Notes: generated by a model from the letters alone, not told the origin. A stretch of 64,000 nucleotides of DNA from Arenicellales bacterium (GCA_028284225.1 JANQSD010000009.1:1-64000), one strand, 5' to 3'; counted from the first letter of the stretch, positions 8,414 through 16,980 are shown. Program-made: numbers and translations.

Positions 8414-9688
8414 TCACTTTGTAAACATAGACTTTCTTTCCAATGCGCGCTTTTTTGCCCCTTTAAACTGGATTTTGTTATCAACCTCATCATTGGCATC
8501 ATAAAGCGCATCCAGCCTTAGACGTGCTGTTCGTGGTACAACACTGCCGGCAGCACGTTGACCATTGTATCGAGCCCTGGTTTTAAGTTTCTTTTTCATC
8601 TGGTGAGGCTGTACACTGTCCATATAACGAGGATCGACGTCGTCACCCAGGGTTATAAATCCAGCCTCAACAGCTTCGTTAAGCAAACTCAGGCCTTGAG
8701 CGGTACGCGCAATAATGGCATTAGTGCCTGGATCTAAATGTTCGGTGGCAGGGTCAGGAGAACCTCCGGGCCAAGTGTCGGAAGCAGCGATATCGGCGGA
8801 TTCGCCAATGCCGTCCGGACACATCTTGCAACGATGCGGCAGGCTCCAGCAGCTTTCATCTTCGCCCCAGAAGTCGGTGTAGGTTTTTTCGATAACCGTA
8901 CCATCTTTGAGTTCAATACGGGTAGGGCCGGGGCAGCCATAGCCCCGATACCTAAAGCCACTGACTTGATCGAAGTCAATATTCAATTTGGCTAAAAAAT
9001 CACGCATTGAAGGGGTGGGCATATATCCGCCACAGACAGGCGTTAACCAGTATTTCACAAGCTGATCAACCCTTGCATCCAGTCTGGCGTAATTCCTTAA
9101 AGCGGCAATATCACAGGGCAAACCGATATAAGCAAACGTTCGGCCCTTGTCCAGCATTTCGTTGATATTGATCAGCGCTGCAGTGGGGCCATAACGTGAG
9201 CCAGCGGCCTCAACAACCTTATCGACTTCCAATGTCAGGTGGGCTTCACCGAACGTCGGATCAGCTTTGGACGCTCGCGCGTGCAACAGAAAATCAACGT
9301 TGTTGCTGGCCAGCAGGTACTGCCCTAATCCGCTCAGGGCGCCACCGGTGGAGCCTTTAAATCGAGTTTGCTCATCGCTGGCCCAGCCCAGCACCATTTT
9401 TTGATAGGCACCCCAGATCAGGTCGTGTTGCGTGTTTGCATCGATTAAATGCTTAGGCAGGCCTTCCACTCGTGTGCCAGGACAGACATCGTAAATTCGG
9501 TCGATGGTCTCATGATCGATAGTTGCATCAGCAAAAGGCACTAACATGCCCGAGCTGGATTTTTTTACAGTGACTTTATCAGTACCGGCAACAGCTTGGC
9601 ACAGGCCGCAGCCTATACACATACCATCTTTAACAATTCTGTCTAAACGCTCAGCGGCGCTAGTTGGTGGTGAAGTAAATTCTGTCAT
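8414..9688 (-). CDS. Coenzyme F420 hydrogenase/dehydrogenase beta-subunit (FrhB) family protein
   Basis: 424 residues. The N-terminal CIGCGLCQA (about residues 24-32) is a cysteine cluster of ferredoxin type, and CPGTRVEG follows. The middle holds FKGSTGGALSGLGQYL, characteristic of the FrhB_FdhB domain, and ends with further cysteines including LPHRCKMCPDGIGESADIAASD. Family members are flavin/Fe-S reductases; many non-methanogen members do not use F420. No hydrogenase or formate dehydrogenase partner is present. The ATG overlaps the stop of a small upstream gene (ATGA) and lacks its own ribosome site, which suggests translational coupling. The substrate is unknown. Confidence 0.8.
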   Translation of the reverse strand: MTEFTSPPTSAAERLDRIVKDGMCIGCGLCQAVAGTDKVTVKKSSSGMLVPFADATIDHETIDRIYDVCPGTRVEGLPKHLIDANTQHDLIWGAYQKMVLGWASDEQTRFKGSTGGALSGLGQYLLASNNVDFLLHARASKADPTFGEAHLTLEVDKVVEAAGSRYGPTAALININEMLDKGRTFAYIGLPCDIAALRNYARLDARVDQLVKYWLTPVCGGYMPTPSMRDFLAKLNIDFDQVSGFRYRGYGCPGPTRIELKDGTVIEKTYTDFWGEDESCWSLPHRCKMCPDGIGESADIAASDTWPGGSPDPATEHLDPGTNAIIARTAQGLSLLNEAVEAGFITLGDDVDPRYMDSVQPHQMKKKLKTRARYNGQRAAGSVVPRTARLRLDALYDANDEVDNKIQFKGAKKRALERKSMFTK

Positions 9689-9912
9689 GTTGTTTGGGCC
9701 CAGATGGGTTGTATCGGTGATTTGCTGACAAGGGTCTGCACAATCTTTTCAGAGACATGGGGTGTTGCTGTTGTCAGTATCTCTTTTACCCGTTGCCAGG
9801 TTTTGTCACGTAATTTTGTGGTGCCTGTGGATTGTTTGCCATCGATTAACATGTGGTCCAGCGAGTTTATTCGCTCAGGATGCTCAGCCGGATTTTGTGT
9901 TGTCGAATCCAC
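9685..9912 (-). CDS. Hypothetical 75-residue protein coupled to FrhB-like gene
   Basis: The frame encodes a hydrophilic, charged 75-residue protein (MDSTTQNPAEHPERINS...) that I do not recognise. Its TGA overlaps the ATG of the FrhB-like gene in the four-base arrangement ATGA, the usual sign of a translationally coupled operon. The FrhB-like gene has no Shine-Dalgarno sequence of its own. A conserved WQRVKEIL segment lies in the middle. It could also be a chance frame; the overlap is the main argument for a real gene. Confidence 0.45.
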   Translation of the reverse strand: MDSTTQNPAEHPERINSLDHMLIDGKQSTGTTKLRDKTWQRVKEILTTATPHVSEKIVQTLVSKSPIQPIWAQTT

Positions 9913-10031
9913 TCTTTGCGCGTTCTTAATTACTCAACGATTGAATCAGATCGTCTCATTAGAATGTTACTATGACAAACGACAAGTTTTTGATTATAGA
10001 TGAATTAATTTCATCTATAAAATATCTTCTC

Positions 10032-10210
10032 ATGATCATAAATCATTTGCCGCTAAACGCATTGCGGGCCTTTGATATGGCTGCCAGTGATGATGATCTG
10101 GCAACAGGACGCTTATGTTGTCTGTTCAAAATCCAATCAGTATTACCTCAGGCGTATTACCTTATTCACAGCTGCGTCCGGAAGTGGCTTTGGTCAAAGA
10201 CTGGTTATAG
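10032..10210 (+). pseudogene. Remnant of a GcvA-type LysR regulator
   Basis: The first frame reads LPLNALRAFDMAASDDD, the almost invariant beginning of GcvA-subfamily LysR regulators. About 90 bases later a different frame reads ITSGVLPYSQLRPEVALVKDWLL and stops at 10208-10210, which resembles the C-terminal end of the same family. The central 250 or so residues are missing and the two ends are in different frames. This is the scar of an internal deletion. An intact GcvA-like gene is present at 55.3-56.2 kb. Confidence 0.55.
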
Positions 10211-10285
10211 AAACAGGCTAATTTCGGAGTAAGCAATTAGTTTTGTGTAAAAACCTTCGGCCTATATACCAGATAAAATATACGC

Positions 10286-10822
10286 CTATCTTTTCTCGAT
10301 GGGCAGATTTTGTCCGGTGATGAAATTGTAGGATTCAAGAACAAGCTGATACACAATGTTTAGTTCCTCCATTGATGTAGGAGTATAGATCATGACGAAT
10401 CCGTCCCATCCTGGTCGCTGATCAGACCAAGGGTGGGGCACAGCCCATCCATTTGCTACGGCTGCACGGGACAATTCGGGTTGCAATGAAGCATGCAAAC
10501 TACCATCGGGGTGAATGTGGGCGAATTCTCGCCCACCAACAATGGCGTCTGGCCGCGCCAGGGTCATTTCGTCATCCAGCCAAAACCCTTTTGCTCCAGG
10601 GAGCGAAATGACGGTTTCACGGATTTCTACGCCTGGTATTTTTTGCACCCGTCGTAATAATTCGGCAGTTAACTCTGGTATTGCCTCTACATCAATTTGC
10701 ACATGAGGCACGCTATTCGTTGTTACGGGCTTAGGGCTGGTGCGAATGGGAAATTGCCCAGTTTCAGCCCAAGTGGAAAAAACAGCGCTACAGATCATTG
10801 CTGTAATAATTCTTCGAATCAT
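10286..10822 (-). CDS. Secreted luciferase-domain/DUF5519-like protein
   Basis: 178 residues with a short N-terminal hydrophobic stretch (about residues 4-19, ending near TWAETG) that looks like a signal peptide. The mature part contains GREFAHIHPDGSLH and VANGWAVPHPWSDQRPGWDGFVMIYTP. This pattern is that of the small luciferase-domain/DUF5519 proteins; the biochemical role of the family is unknown to me. It is followed on the same strand by no other gene and preceded, about 50 bases away, by the SnoaL-like gene, so the two may be cotranscribed. Confidence 0.6.
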   Translation of the reverse strand: MIRRIITAMICSAVFSTWAETGQFPIRTSPKPVTTNSVPHVQIDVEAIPELTAELLRRVQKIPGVEIRETVISLPGAKGFWLDDEMTLARPDAIVGGREFAHIHPDGSLHASLQPELSRAAVANGWAVPHPWSDQRPGWDGFVMIYTPTSMEELNIVYQLVLESYNFITGQNLPIEKR

Positions 10823-10871
10823 TGGTTTTCTTAAGAATAAAATTCAGTAATGGTCGTTTATTTTATCGGAA

Positions 10872-11351
10872 CTAACTACCAGAGAGTTGTTTCAGCGCAC
10901 CTGCCCAGTCTTCTACATGGTAGGAGCGGATAATTTTGCCATTCTCAATAGTGTGAATATCGATTGTCATGATATCAAAGCTGCGGCCTTCACCATCGAC
11001 TCCAAACAATGGGCCAGCCGGTGTGCCCGTTGCTCTACTGCGTACCGTGATGTTGTTTCCGTCTTGATGCATATCTTGGACATCCCATTTCAGGTCTGGA
11101 ATAAGTTTGCCAAAGCCCCCGACTTGACCGACAAAGGCATCACGGGTTTTATTTTGTCCGGAATAATCACCAATGCTTTCCCAGTCTTCTGTAGAGACGG
11201 CCATAAAAGCTGCTGCATGGTCTTCTGAAGACGGGTTGCTTAAAAAGTCATAGAACGTTTGTACGGTCGCTTTGTCATCTGCCTGGGCAAGGTTTGTAAT
11301 GGACATCAGTACCAATAAGGCTGCCGTGAAAATTTTAGTAAGTTGAGTCAT
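10872..11351 (-). CDS. Exported SnoaL-like (NTF2-fold) ester cyclase-family protein
   Basis: 159 residues, with a signal peptide (MTQLTKIFTAALLVLMSITNLAQA, about 25 residues) and an NTF2-like cone domain: VQTFYDFLSNPSS, WESIGDYSGQNKTRDAFVGQVGGFGKLIPDLKWDVQDM, and a final HTIENGKIIRSYHVEDWAGALKQL. These match the SnoaL/ester-cyclase family, whose members bind or isomerise small hydrophobic molecules. A clear GGAGAA precedes the ATG. It is divergent from a LysR gene with a palindrome between them, so it is a likely target of that regulator. The ligand is unknown. Confidence 0.8.
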   Translation of the reverse strand: MTQLTKIFTAALLVLMSITNLAQADDKATVQTFYDFLSNPSSEDHAAAFMAVSTEDWESIGDYSGQNKTRDAFVGQVGGFGKLIPDLKWDVQDMHQDGNNITVRSRATGTPAGPLFGVDGEGRSFDIMTIDIHTIENGKIIRSYHVEDWAGALKQLSGS

Positions 11352-11433
11352 AGATGTTTCTCCGAATGTTAATCAGTTAGGCTGTCTCGTTCTCCGAGAT
11401 CAGTTAATCAAACTATAGGTAAATTTTTATTGA

Positions 11434-11449
11434 TATACTAGGTAGTATA
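11434..11449. promoter_or_regulatory. Putative LysR operator palindrome
   Basis: TATACTAGGTAGTATA is a dyad with perfect 7-base arms and a 2-base centre. It lies between the SnoaL-like gene and the divergent LysR gene, 31 bases before the LysR start. The core ATAC-N6-GTAT is of the size and type used by LysR regulators for autoregulation and control of the divergent gene. Confidence 0.5.
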
Positions 11450-11480
11450 AATAACATTCACTGTTTGGAATATTTGTATA

Positions 11481-12365
11481 ATGATTGATCAGCTTCGCCA
11501 AATGGCTATATTCGCTAAAACGATTGACCACGGTTCTTTCCGCGGAGCTGCCAGAGAGTTAAGACTCTCTCCTTCGGTGGTCAGCCATCATATTTCTCAA
11601 CTGGAGGAACATCTCGGCGTAGCGTTGATCTATCGATCTACACGTAAACTCAGATTGACGCGTGAGGGACAGAGGCTGCTGCATGCTGTACGAAAAATGC
11701 TGGAGGCTGTCGAAGGTGAACTGTTGGAACTGTCTGTTACAGCCGGAGAACCGAGTGGAGAACTTCGTTTAACCATGCCTTCTGTTCTTTCGCAGTCACA
11801 CCTCATTAATCAAATCGCATCGTTTTCAATGACTTATCCCCGTATCAGGTTATCGTTAGACTTTTCGGATATACGCAAAGATTTAATCGACGAAAGATTT
11901 GACATCGCGATCAGAATGGGACTGAAAAAGAAACGCTCAGCATCTTCTCGGAAACTTTTCCAAATTAATCGAAAAGTTGTTGCTTCAATTAATTATCTTG
12001 CTAAGCAGCCTAAGATTAACGAACCGAAACAGCTGGTCGATTGTGATTGGCTTGAATTGTCACAATTGCACAGCGTACCTCTGTCTCTTCGAAAATCAAA
12101 TTCACAAAAAGTAACAATAAAGAGAGCAGCGCATATGTACTCAAACGATGCGCTGGCGCTTTATCGTTTAGCGCGAGCTGATGCCGGATTGGCCGCTGTG
12201 CCTGAATTTCTGGCTACAGAAGATGTCGAAGCCGGACTCGTCGAAATAGTCTTGCCGGATTGGAAACTAGATCCGGTTGATGTTTATGCCGAGTGGCCCG
12301 CGAATGCTCCCAAAGCCGGTCTAATAAAATTACTCATTGCTGAGCTTAGCGGCAAGCGATCATGA
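11481..12365 (+). CDS. LysR-family transcriptional regulator (CrgA/AaeR-like)
   Basis: 294 residues. Helix-turn-helix at about residues 18-46 (GSFRGAARELRLSPSVVSHHISQLEEHLGV), then a periplasmic-binding-like effector domain beginning near GELRLTMPSVLS. The pattern places it in the group of LysR regulators of small oxidoreductase and exporter genes, such as CrgA. It is divergent from the SnoaL-like gene. The inducer is not evident. Confidence 0.88.
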   Translation: MIDQLRQMAIFAKTIDHGSFRGAARELRLSPSVVSHHISQLEEHLGVALIYRSTRKLRLTREGQRLLHAVRKMLEAVEGELLELSVTAGEPSGELRLTMPSVLSQSHLINQIASFSMTYPRIRLSLDFSDIRKDLIDERFDIAIRMGLKKKRSASSRKLFQINRKVVASINYLAKQPKINEPKQLVDCDWLELSQLHSVPLSLRKSNSQKVTIKRAAHMYSNDALALYRLARADAGLAAVPEFLATEDVEAGLVEIVLPDWKLDPVDVYAEWPANAPKAGLIKLLIAELSGKRS

Positions 12366-12432
12366 GATAGTTTCCAATGTGCTCATAAACGAAAGGCTAA
12401 GGCAGAGATTCAAAACTGAAATTCTTTACTTA

Positions 12433-13077
12433 TTACGCAGCCTGATTGAGTAACGCGGTAATTTGCATGTTAAACGTTGTAACTTCTTGTGCGCCTGAAA
12501 TCAGGTACTGTTGGTTTAACACAAAAGCCGGAACGCCATGTATGCCACGCTGTAGCCATTGTGTTTCACTTGCTCTGACCTTATCGGCGTATGTCTGCTC
12601 GTTTAGAATCATTCTGGCTTGATTTTGGTCAAGTCCCACATCTTTGGCACAATTTACGAGTACTTCAACTTCATCAACGGCCTTACGTTCACTAAAGAAA
12701 GCTGAAAACAAGCGCAGTTTGAGCTCAGTTTGCTTGTTGTGATAGTTTGACCAATGCAATAGTTGATGGGCATTAAAGGTATTAAATATTCGCATTTCAT
12801 CAAAGTAGTCAAAATTAAAATCCAATGAAGCGCCTATTTCAGTCAAACGTTTGCGTGCAGCAATGCTGCCTTCAAGTGTAGTGCCGTATTTTGCGGCTAA
12901 ATGTTCGCGTAAATTCTCACCACCCGGTGGCATATCAGGATTAAGTTCAAACGGGTGCCAGTGGACATCAGTTGTTAAATCATGAAAATTTAATAATGCT
13001 TGTTGCAGTCGTTTATAACCGATGATGCACCAGGGACAGACCACATCGGAAACGATATCGATACGCAAATTCTCCAT
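12433..13077 (-). CDS. DsbA-family FrnE-type thiol oxidoreductase
   Basis: 214 residues with no signal peptide, so cytoplasmic. The active site is CPWC (Cys14-Cys17) at the start of a thioredoxin fold, followed by the helical insertion and the cis-proline region HGVPAFVLNQQYLISGAQ. This is the FrnE/2-hydroxychromene-2-carboxylate-isomerase-like branch of DsbA, associated with oxidative-stress protection. It follows a GST gene by 10 bases and is the second gene of the operon that diverges from hxlR. Confidence 0.88.
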   Translation of the reverse strand: MENLRIDIVSDVVCPWCIIGYKRLQQALLNFHDLTTDVHWHPFELNPDMPPGGENLREHLAAKYGTTLEGSIAARKRLTEIGASLDFNFDYFDEMRIFNTFNAHQLLHWSNYHNKQTELKLRLFSAFFSERKAVDEVEVLVNCAKDVGLDQNQARMILNEQTYADKVRASETQWLQRGIHGVPAFVLNQQYLISGAQEVTTFNMQITALLNQAA

Positions 13078-13087
13078 GATTTTTTAC

Positions 13088-13807
13088 CTATGCTTTGACA
13101 TCAGATTTAAAACGCGCTGCATTCGCAGCTTCAGCTTGGGCAACATCGCCTTTGCCGAAGAAAGCTGGGAAGGCTTTGGGAATCGTTAATGCCTTTTGTG
13201 TTTTTGCACGCTCATCAATGCGTTTAAACCAGGCGTTGAGGTGATCAAGGCCATCAAGAGAGACCTTGGCCCAGTAATACGAGCGTGCCCAGGGGTAGGT
13301 CGCCATATCAACAATAGTATATTGATCGCCCAAAATATAATCCTTGCCATTTAACTGCTTGTCCAGGACTTCCAGCAAACGTCTTGATTCGTCAACATAG
13401 CGTTTGATTGAAAATTGTTCTTCGTGACCCTGTGGAGCTGCAATGCGCTGGAAATACATGGCTTGGCCCATCATCGGGCCTATACCGCTCATCTGAAACA
13501 TCAACCATTGTAGAGCCTGTGAGTGTTGCTTATCTCCCACAGGTAAGAACTTTTGATATTTCTTTGCAAGATACCAGAGTATGGCTCCGGATTCAAAAAC
13601 AACAAAGTCATCATTGCCACGATCAACTATTGTAGGAATCCGTGCATTTGGATTTAACTGCATATACCAGTTTGATTTTTGGTCTTTTTTAGAAAAATCG
13701 ATATGGACCAAGTCGTAGTCAACGTCTGCTTCTTCCAGGAAAATAACCGGTTTCCAGCCATTCATTGTCGCCGCTGTATACAATTTGATATCAGGTTTAT
13801 TACTCAT
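13088..13807 (-). CDS. Glutathione S-transferase family protein
   Basis: 239 residues from the ATG at 13807 (MSNKPDIKLYTAATMNGWKPVIFLEE). A longer start at 13864 would run through the operator palindrome and into the hxlR leader, so I reject it. N-terminal thioredoxin-like domain with NPNARIPTIVDR (cis-Pro) and FESGAILWYLAKKY (glutathione gamma-glutamyl contact E-S), then the helical domain with YTIVDMATYPW. YfcG/YghU-like nu-class GSTs are the closest type; many act as disulfide-bond reductases. Same operon as the FrnE-like gene. Confidence 0.85.
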   Translation of the reverse strand: MSNKPDIKLYTAATMNGWKPVIFLEEADVDYDLVHIDFSKKDQKSNWYMQLNPNARIPTIVDRGNDDFVVFESGAILWYLAKKYQKFLPVGDKQHSQALQWLMFQMSGIGPMMGQAMYFQRIAAPQGHEEQFSIKRYVDESRRLLEVLDKQLNGKDYILGDQYTIVDMATYPWARSYYWAKVSLDGLDHLNAWFKRIDERAKTQKALTIPKAFPAFFGKGDVAQAEAANAARFKSDVKA

Positions 13808-13850
13808 TTTTCGTGCTTTATTTGATGTAATGCAAATTGTCAGATAATAT

Positions 13851-13883
13851 GTTACTAAAATCAACCAGTATACTTTTAGTAAC
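13851..13883. promoter_or_regulatory. HxlR operator: perfect 10-base inverted repeat
   Basis: GTTACTAAAA, 13 bases, then TTTTAGTAAC. The arms are exact inverted copies and the right arm ends four bases before the hxlR ATG. The element sits between hxlR and the divergent GST-FrnE operon, so it can control both. HxlR-family proteins are known to bind TACT/AGTA-type dyads. No separate ribosome site is visible for hxlR, so its message may be leaderless or short-leadered. Confidence 0.7.
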
Positions 13884-13887
13884 TACT

Positions 13888-14235
13888 ATGCAAAAACAAC
13901 GACACTCGCAATCCAGTCCGTTACTCGAAACTTGCCTGGAACCTTGTCCAATAGAGCGGGGAATGCGCTTAATTGGCGGTAAATGGAAAGGCTCAATCCT
14001 TTGGCACTTGAAAGATGGTCCCTTAAGATTTAATCAACTTGCCAGACAATTGGGTGGAGCCAGCCGTAAAATGATTAATCAACGTTTAAAAGAAATGGAG
14101 GACTATGGCATGATTACCCGCAACGTAATCAGCACCAGGCCAATAGCGGTTTCTTATGAGGTTACCGAGTTTGGCCGTTCTGCAGTCGGGTTTCTTGAAC
14201 AGCTTAAAGATTGGTCACTGCAGCACAATATTTAA
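13888..14235 (+). CDS. HxlR-family redox-type regulator
   Basis: 115 residues from the ATG at 13888; the in-frame TTG at 13837 would put the palindrome inside the gene. Winged-helix HxlR domain throughout: IERGMRLIGGKWKGSILWHLKDGPLRFNQLARQLGGASRKMINQRLKEMEDYGMI. Two cysteines, Cys16 and Cys20 (TCLEPC), sit at the N-terminus where YodB/HypR-type quinone and thiol sensors carry their reactive cysteine. This agrees with the divergent GST-FrnE operon as target. The redox-sensing role is inferred. Confidence 0.87.
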   Translation: MQKQRHSQSSPLLETCLEPCPIERGMRLIGGKWKGSILWHLKDGPLRFNQLARQLGGASRKMINQRLKEMEDYGMITRNVISTRPIAVSYEVTEFGRSAVGFLEQLKDWSLQHNI

Positions 14236-14302
14236 ATCAAGATTATCTCATTAACTCAGAACCGGTTCCAAATTGACTTCATACAATGTATCGCTGAAAT
14301 AC

Positions 14303-14968
14303 TTATTTTACAGTTTCAACCTTGGCATCCTGTTCGGGTTTGTTGTAAGAGGTTGTCATCGGAACAGCTGCTCCGCGGATTAATGCGGGACGTGATTCCA
14401 ATTGGTTTAACCAGCGTTGCAAGTGTTCAAATTCATCGATCTGTACACCGGCCCAGTTATGGATACGTGTCCAGCTCCAATTCGCAATATCAGCGATCGA
14501 GAACTCACCGGCCAGGTATTCGTTATCAGCCAGGCGACCATTTAGAACGCCATAAAGACGACGTGTCTCATTCTGATATCGATCAATTGCTGTTGGAATA
14601 TGCTCGTCCATATAACGGAAGAACACGTTGGCTTGGCCTTGCATTGGTCCTAATCCGCCCATTTGAAACATCAACCATTGGATCACCTCAGTTCGTCCTT
14701 TGATGTCACTGGGTAGAAGTTTTCCGGCCTTTTCTGCCAGGTAGATCATGATTGCACCAGACTCAAATACGGCCAAGCCGTTTTGTTCATGATCAACAAT
14801 CGCGGGAATCCGACCATTAGGATTAATTGCTGTATATTCATCACTTTTTTGTATGCCTGTTGTGATGTCGATCGGTTTAAGGTTGTAAGCAATGCCTAAT
14901 TCTTCAAGGGTGGCCGAGGCTTTCCAGCCGTTGGGTGTCGCCCAGGTATATAAATCAATAGTTGCCAT
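14303..14968 (-). CDS. Glutathione S-transferase (YghU/nu-class-like)
   Basis: 221 residues from the ATG at 14968 ([25 protein letters not shown]); a longer frame to 15040 lies inside the preceding gene. [13 protein letters not shown] gives the cis-proline region and [15 protein letters not shown] the glutathione contact; the C-terminal domain has [11 protein letters not shown]. The T-P-N near the N-terminus is typical of YfcG/YghU-type disulfide-bond oxidoreductases. Its first 14 bases overlap the end of the thioredoxin-like gene, so the two are coupled. Third gene of an operon preceded by TetR-type palindromes. Confidence 0.87.
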   Translation of the reverse strand: MATIDLYTWATPNGWKASATLEELGIAYNLKPIDITTGIQKSDEYTAINPNGRIPAIVDHEQNGLAVFESGAIMIYLAEKAGKLLPSDIKGRTEVIQWLMFQMGGLGPMQGQANVFFRYMDEHIPTAIDRYQNETRRLYGVLNGRLADNEYLAGEFSIADIANWSWTRIHNWAGVQIDEFEHLQRWLNQLESRPALIRGAAVPMTTSYNKPEQDAKVETVK

Positions 14969-15518
14969 AGTCTTGGTTCCATTTAATTGAACACCCCATG
15001 CTTGCAGTTTGCTTGCGCGGGCCTTGACCGGTTTGTGCAACTTGTTTCATTGCATTCACCAGTTCCTTATTGCGATCCACAGGATTACCCATCCTGGTAT
15101 CATCCAGACGGCCTCTATATTGCAATTCACCGTCTTTGTTAAAGCCAAAAAAATCCGGTGTGCATACAGCACCATAAGAACGCGCTATTTCCTGTGTTTC
15201 GTCAACCAGATACGGAAATGTAAAACCATGCTGAGCGGCGAACTTCTTCATATAAGCCGGATTATCGATCTGTATATACTGATAGTCATTCGACATAACC
15301 GCTAATACATTGATGCCATGTTCCTGTAGTTCCTTTGCGTCCTGGGTGAAACGCTCAGCAATGGCTTGCACGTAGGGGCAGTGATTACAAATAAATGCAA
15401 TCAGCAGGCCTTTATCACCCAGTTGTTCTGACATAGTAAACGCATTTCCATCAGGGTCTTTAAGAGTGAAATCCGGTGGTTTCCAGCCAAAATCACAAAT
15501 TGGGGTATCCAGTAACAT
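14955..15518 (-). CDS. Thioredoxin-family/AhpC-TSA-like protein
   Basis: 187 residues with a thioredoxin fold of the redoxin type: [17 protein letters not shown], then [12 protein letters not shown] (Cys47, in CPYV rather than CxxC), and [18 protein letters not shown], which contains a second cysteine near the cis-Pro loop. Such one-CPxx redoxins accompany AhpD-like proteins and are thought to reduce peroxides or disulfides. No signal peptide. It lies 46 bases after the AhpD-like gene and overlaps the GST gene downstream, giving an AhpD-redoxin-GST operon. Confidence 0.85.
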   Translation of the reverse strand: MLLDTPICDFGWKPPDFTLKDPDGNAFTMSEQLGDKGLLIAFICNHCPYVQAIAERFTQDAKELQEHGINVLAVMSNDYQYIQIDNPAYMKKFAAQHGFTFPYLVDETQEIARSYGAVCTPDFFGFNKDGELQYRGRLDDTRMGNPVDRNKELVNAMKQVAQTGQGPRKQTASMGCSIKWNQDYGNY

Positions 15519-15564
15519 TATTTAAATCTCGTTAATCATTGGTTGTATCAAAAACACCGACAAT

Positions 15565-16131
15565 TCAGGCGGCAGAAACTATTTCGGGTGACCAGGCATC
15601 TTTTGCGAATACGGCGTCCGGCTGTGTTCCGGCAACGTGATTGGTGTAATTCGAAAGAATTTTCAGGCTGGTGCCCAGAATGACTTCAAGCACGGTTTGC
15701 TGAGTATAACCGGCATCGATTAACGCGGCTGTTTGTTCGTTTGTCGGCCATCCGCGAGATTCATTGACGGCTTGTGTAAATACCCGCAATGCTTCGAGTT
15801 TGGGATCAGCAATTGATGTGCCTGTGCGCAATGCTTCGATAACGTCTTCTGCAACTCCACCATTACGAGCAAGCCAGGTGTGTGCGGCCATGCAATAGGT
15901 ACATCCGTTAAGCCGGTTATTGGTCATCAAGATGATTTGACGTTCTGTCTCTGATAGGGTGGTTTTGTCAAAAATCGAGGAGAGCGTGATATAGCCTTCG
16001 AGCATGGCAGGTGATTCAGCCATATTACCCAACAAGTTTGGAATAAATCCGTAGCTGGATTTAACCTTAGTAAGTATTGGCTTAGAATTTTCCGGGGCAG
16101 TTTCTATTGTATGTGTTGTGTATTCAGACAT
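15565..16131 (-). CDS. Carboxymuconolactone decarboxylase/AhpD-family protein
   Basis: 188 residues with the AhpD signature GCTYCMAAHT: Cys77, Cys80 and His84. Members are alkylhydroperoxidase-like or carboxymuconolactone decarboxylase enzymes; the CxxC-H pair here favours a peroxidase/disulfide reductase role. It is the first gene of the operon with the redoxin and GST, and two TetR-like palindromes lie 39-88 bases upstream of its start. Confidence 0.9.
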   Translation of the reverse strand: MSEYTTHTIETAPENSKPILTKVKSSYGFIPNLLGNMAESPAMLEGYITLSSIFDKTTLSETERQIILMTNNRLNGCTYCMAAHTWLARNGGVAEDVIEALRTGTSIADPKLEALRVFTQAVNESRGWPTNEQTAALIDAGYTQQTVLEVILGTSLKILSNYTNHVAGTQPDAVFAKDAWSPEIVSAA

Positions 16132-16169
16132 TGTGATTACCTGTAAATTTTGAATGTTAAAAATTAGTC

Positions 16170-16219
16170 TGTACCAATCAGTACAAACTAATCATATCTA
16201 ATTTGTACCGATTGGTCAA
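16170..16219. promoter_or_regulatory. Tandem TetR-type operators before the AhpD-like gene
   Basis: Two related dyads: TGTAC-CAATCA-GTACA (16170-16185) and TTGTACCGATTGGTCAA (16203-16219). Both fit a loose consensus TGTACCnATnGGTACA. They lie just upstream of the AhpD-redoxin-GST operon, behind the tetR gene. A third, shorter version stands before tetR itself. The spacing of 33 bases centre to centre, about three helical turns, would allow binding on one face. Confidence 0.6.
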
Positions 16220-16248
16220 TACTATTTCAAAAATTTTTCTTGATGGTA

Positions 16249-16830
16249 TTATTTAATTAAATTGAGAGCTTGAGATTTTATGGCCTTCAAATCACTATGA
16301 CTATATGCCCCTCTTGATAACACCCGAAGACCAGCAACAAGTGCCATCAGGCCTTTAGCAGTAACCGTTGGGTCTTTACTTTTAGGAATTGAACCTGTTT
16401 GATGACCGAGTTTGATTTGGTCTTTGAAAAAAGTTTCTATTACTGAAAGACTTTTCTTTACGGCTTTTACGATATCTGCATCTTGGTTCGGTAAATCAAG
16501 TGCTGTGTTAATTAATAAGCATCCCTTATGGTCTTTATCAGCTATGCTTTGAGTAATCATTTTGTCAAACAAGGTACTGATAGCAACTACGGGATCCTCA
16601 ATTTTTTTAAGCTCACCCAAAGTGGCCCGGTGCTGTTCGCGGTCGTACTTGAGTAGACACTGACAAAACAGCTTTTTTTTGCTCCCAAATGCATTATAGA
16701 AACTGCCTTTTTGTATACCGATCGCACTCATCAGGTCATTCAAAGAGGTTGCTTCGTAACCTTTAACCATGAAGACGTTCATAGCACGATCTATCGAAAC
16801 ATCAATGTCGAATGATTTTTCCCAGGGCAT
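16249..16830 (-). CDS. TetR-family transcriptional regulator
   Basis: 193 residues. N-terminal helix-turn-helix (about residues 13-45) with ATSLNDLMSAIGIQKGSFYNAFGSKKKLFCQCL, the TetR signature of the NemR/AcuR-like electrophile-responsive subgroup. The C-terminal domain is helical with a cysteine in DHKGCLLINTAL, also frequent in that subgroup. It lies upstream of and on the same strand as the AhpD-redoxin-GST operon, with related palindromes before both, so autoregulation and local repression are likely. Confidence 0.88.
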   Translation of the reverse strand: MPWEKSFDIDVSIDRAMNVFMVKGYEATSLNDLMSAIGIQKGSFYNAFGSKKKLFCQCLLKYDREQHRATLGELKKIEDPVVAISTLFDKMITQSIADKDHKGCLLINTALDLPNQDADIVKAVKKSLSVIETFFKDQIKLGHQTGSIPKSKDPTVTAKGLMALVAGLRVLSRGAYSHSDLKAIKSQALNLIK

Positions 16831-16866
16831 CGTCTATTTTACTCAAATGATTAATTTAATTATTTG

Positions 16867-16878
16867 TACCATATGGTA
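16867..16878. promoter_or_regulatory. TetR autoregulatory palindrome
   Basis: TACCATATGGTA is a perfect 12-base palindrome inside TTTGTACC...GGTAAAA, 37 bases upstream of the tetR start. A half-site GTATGGTA follows at 16901-16908. It shares TGTACC and GGTA with the two dyads in front of the AhpD-like gene. Confidence 0.6.
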
Positions 16879-16980
16879 AAAACTATTTCAATATAGTTTC
16901 GTATGGTAGCTATTTGACGACACTTGCTTCAGTGATAAACCTGCATTTGGCGATGTATTGCATTAACTAAACTTATAATT

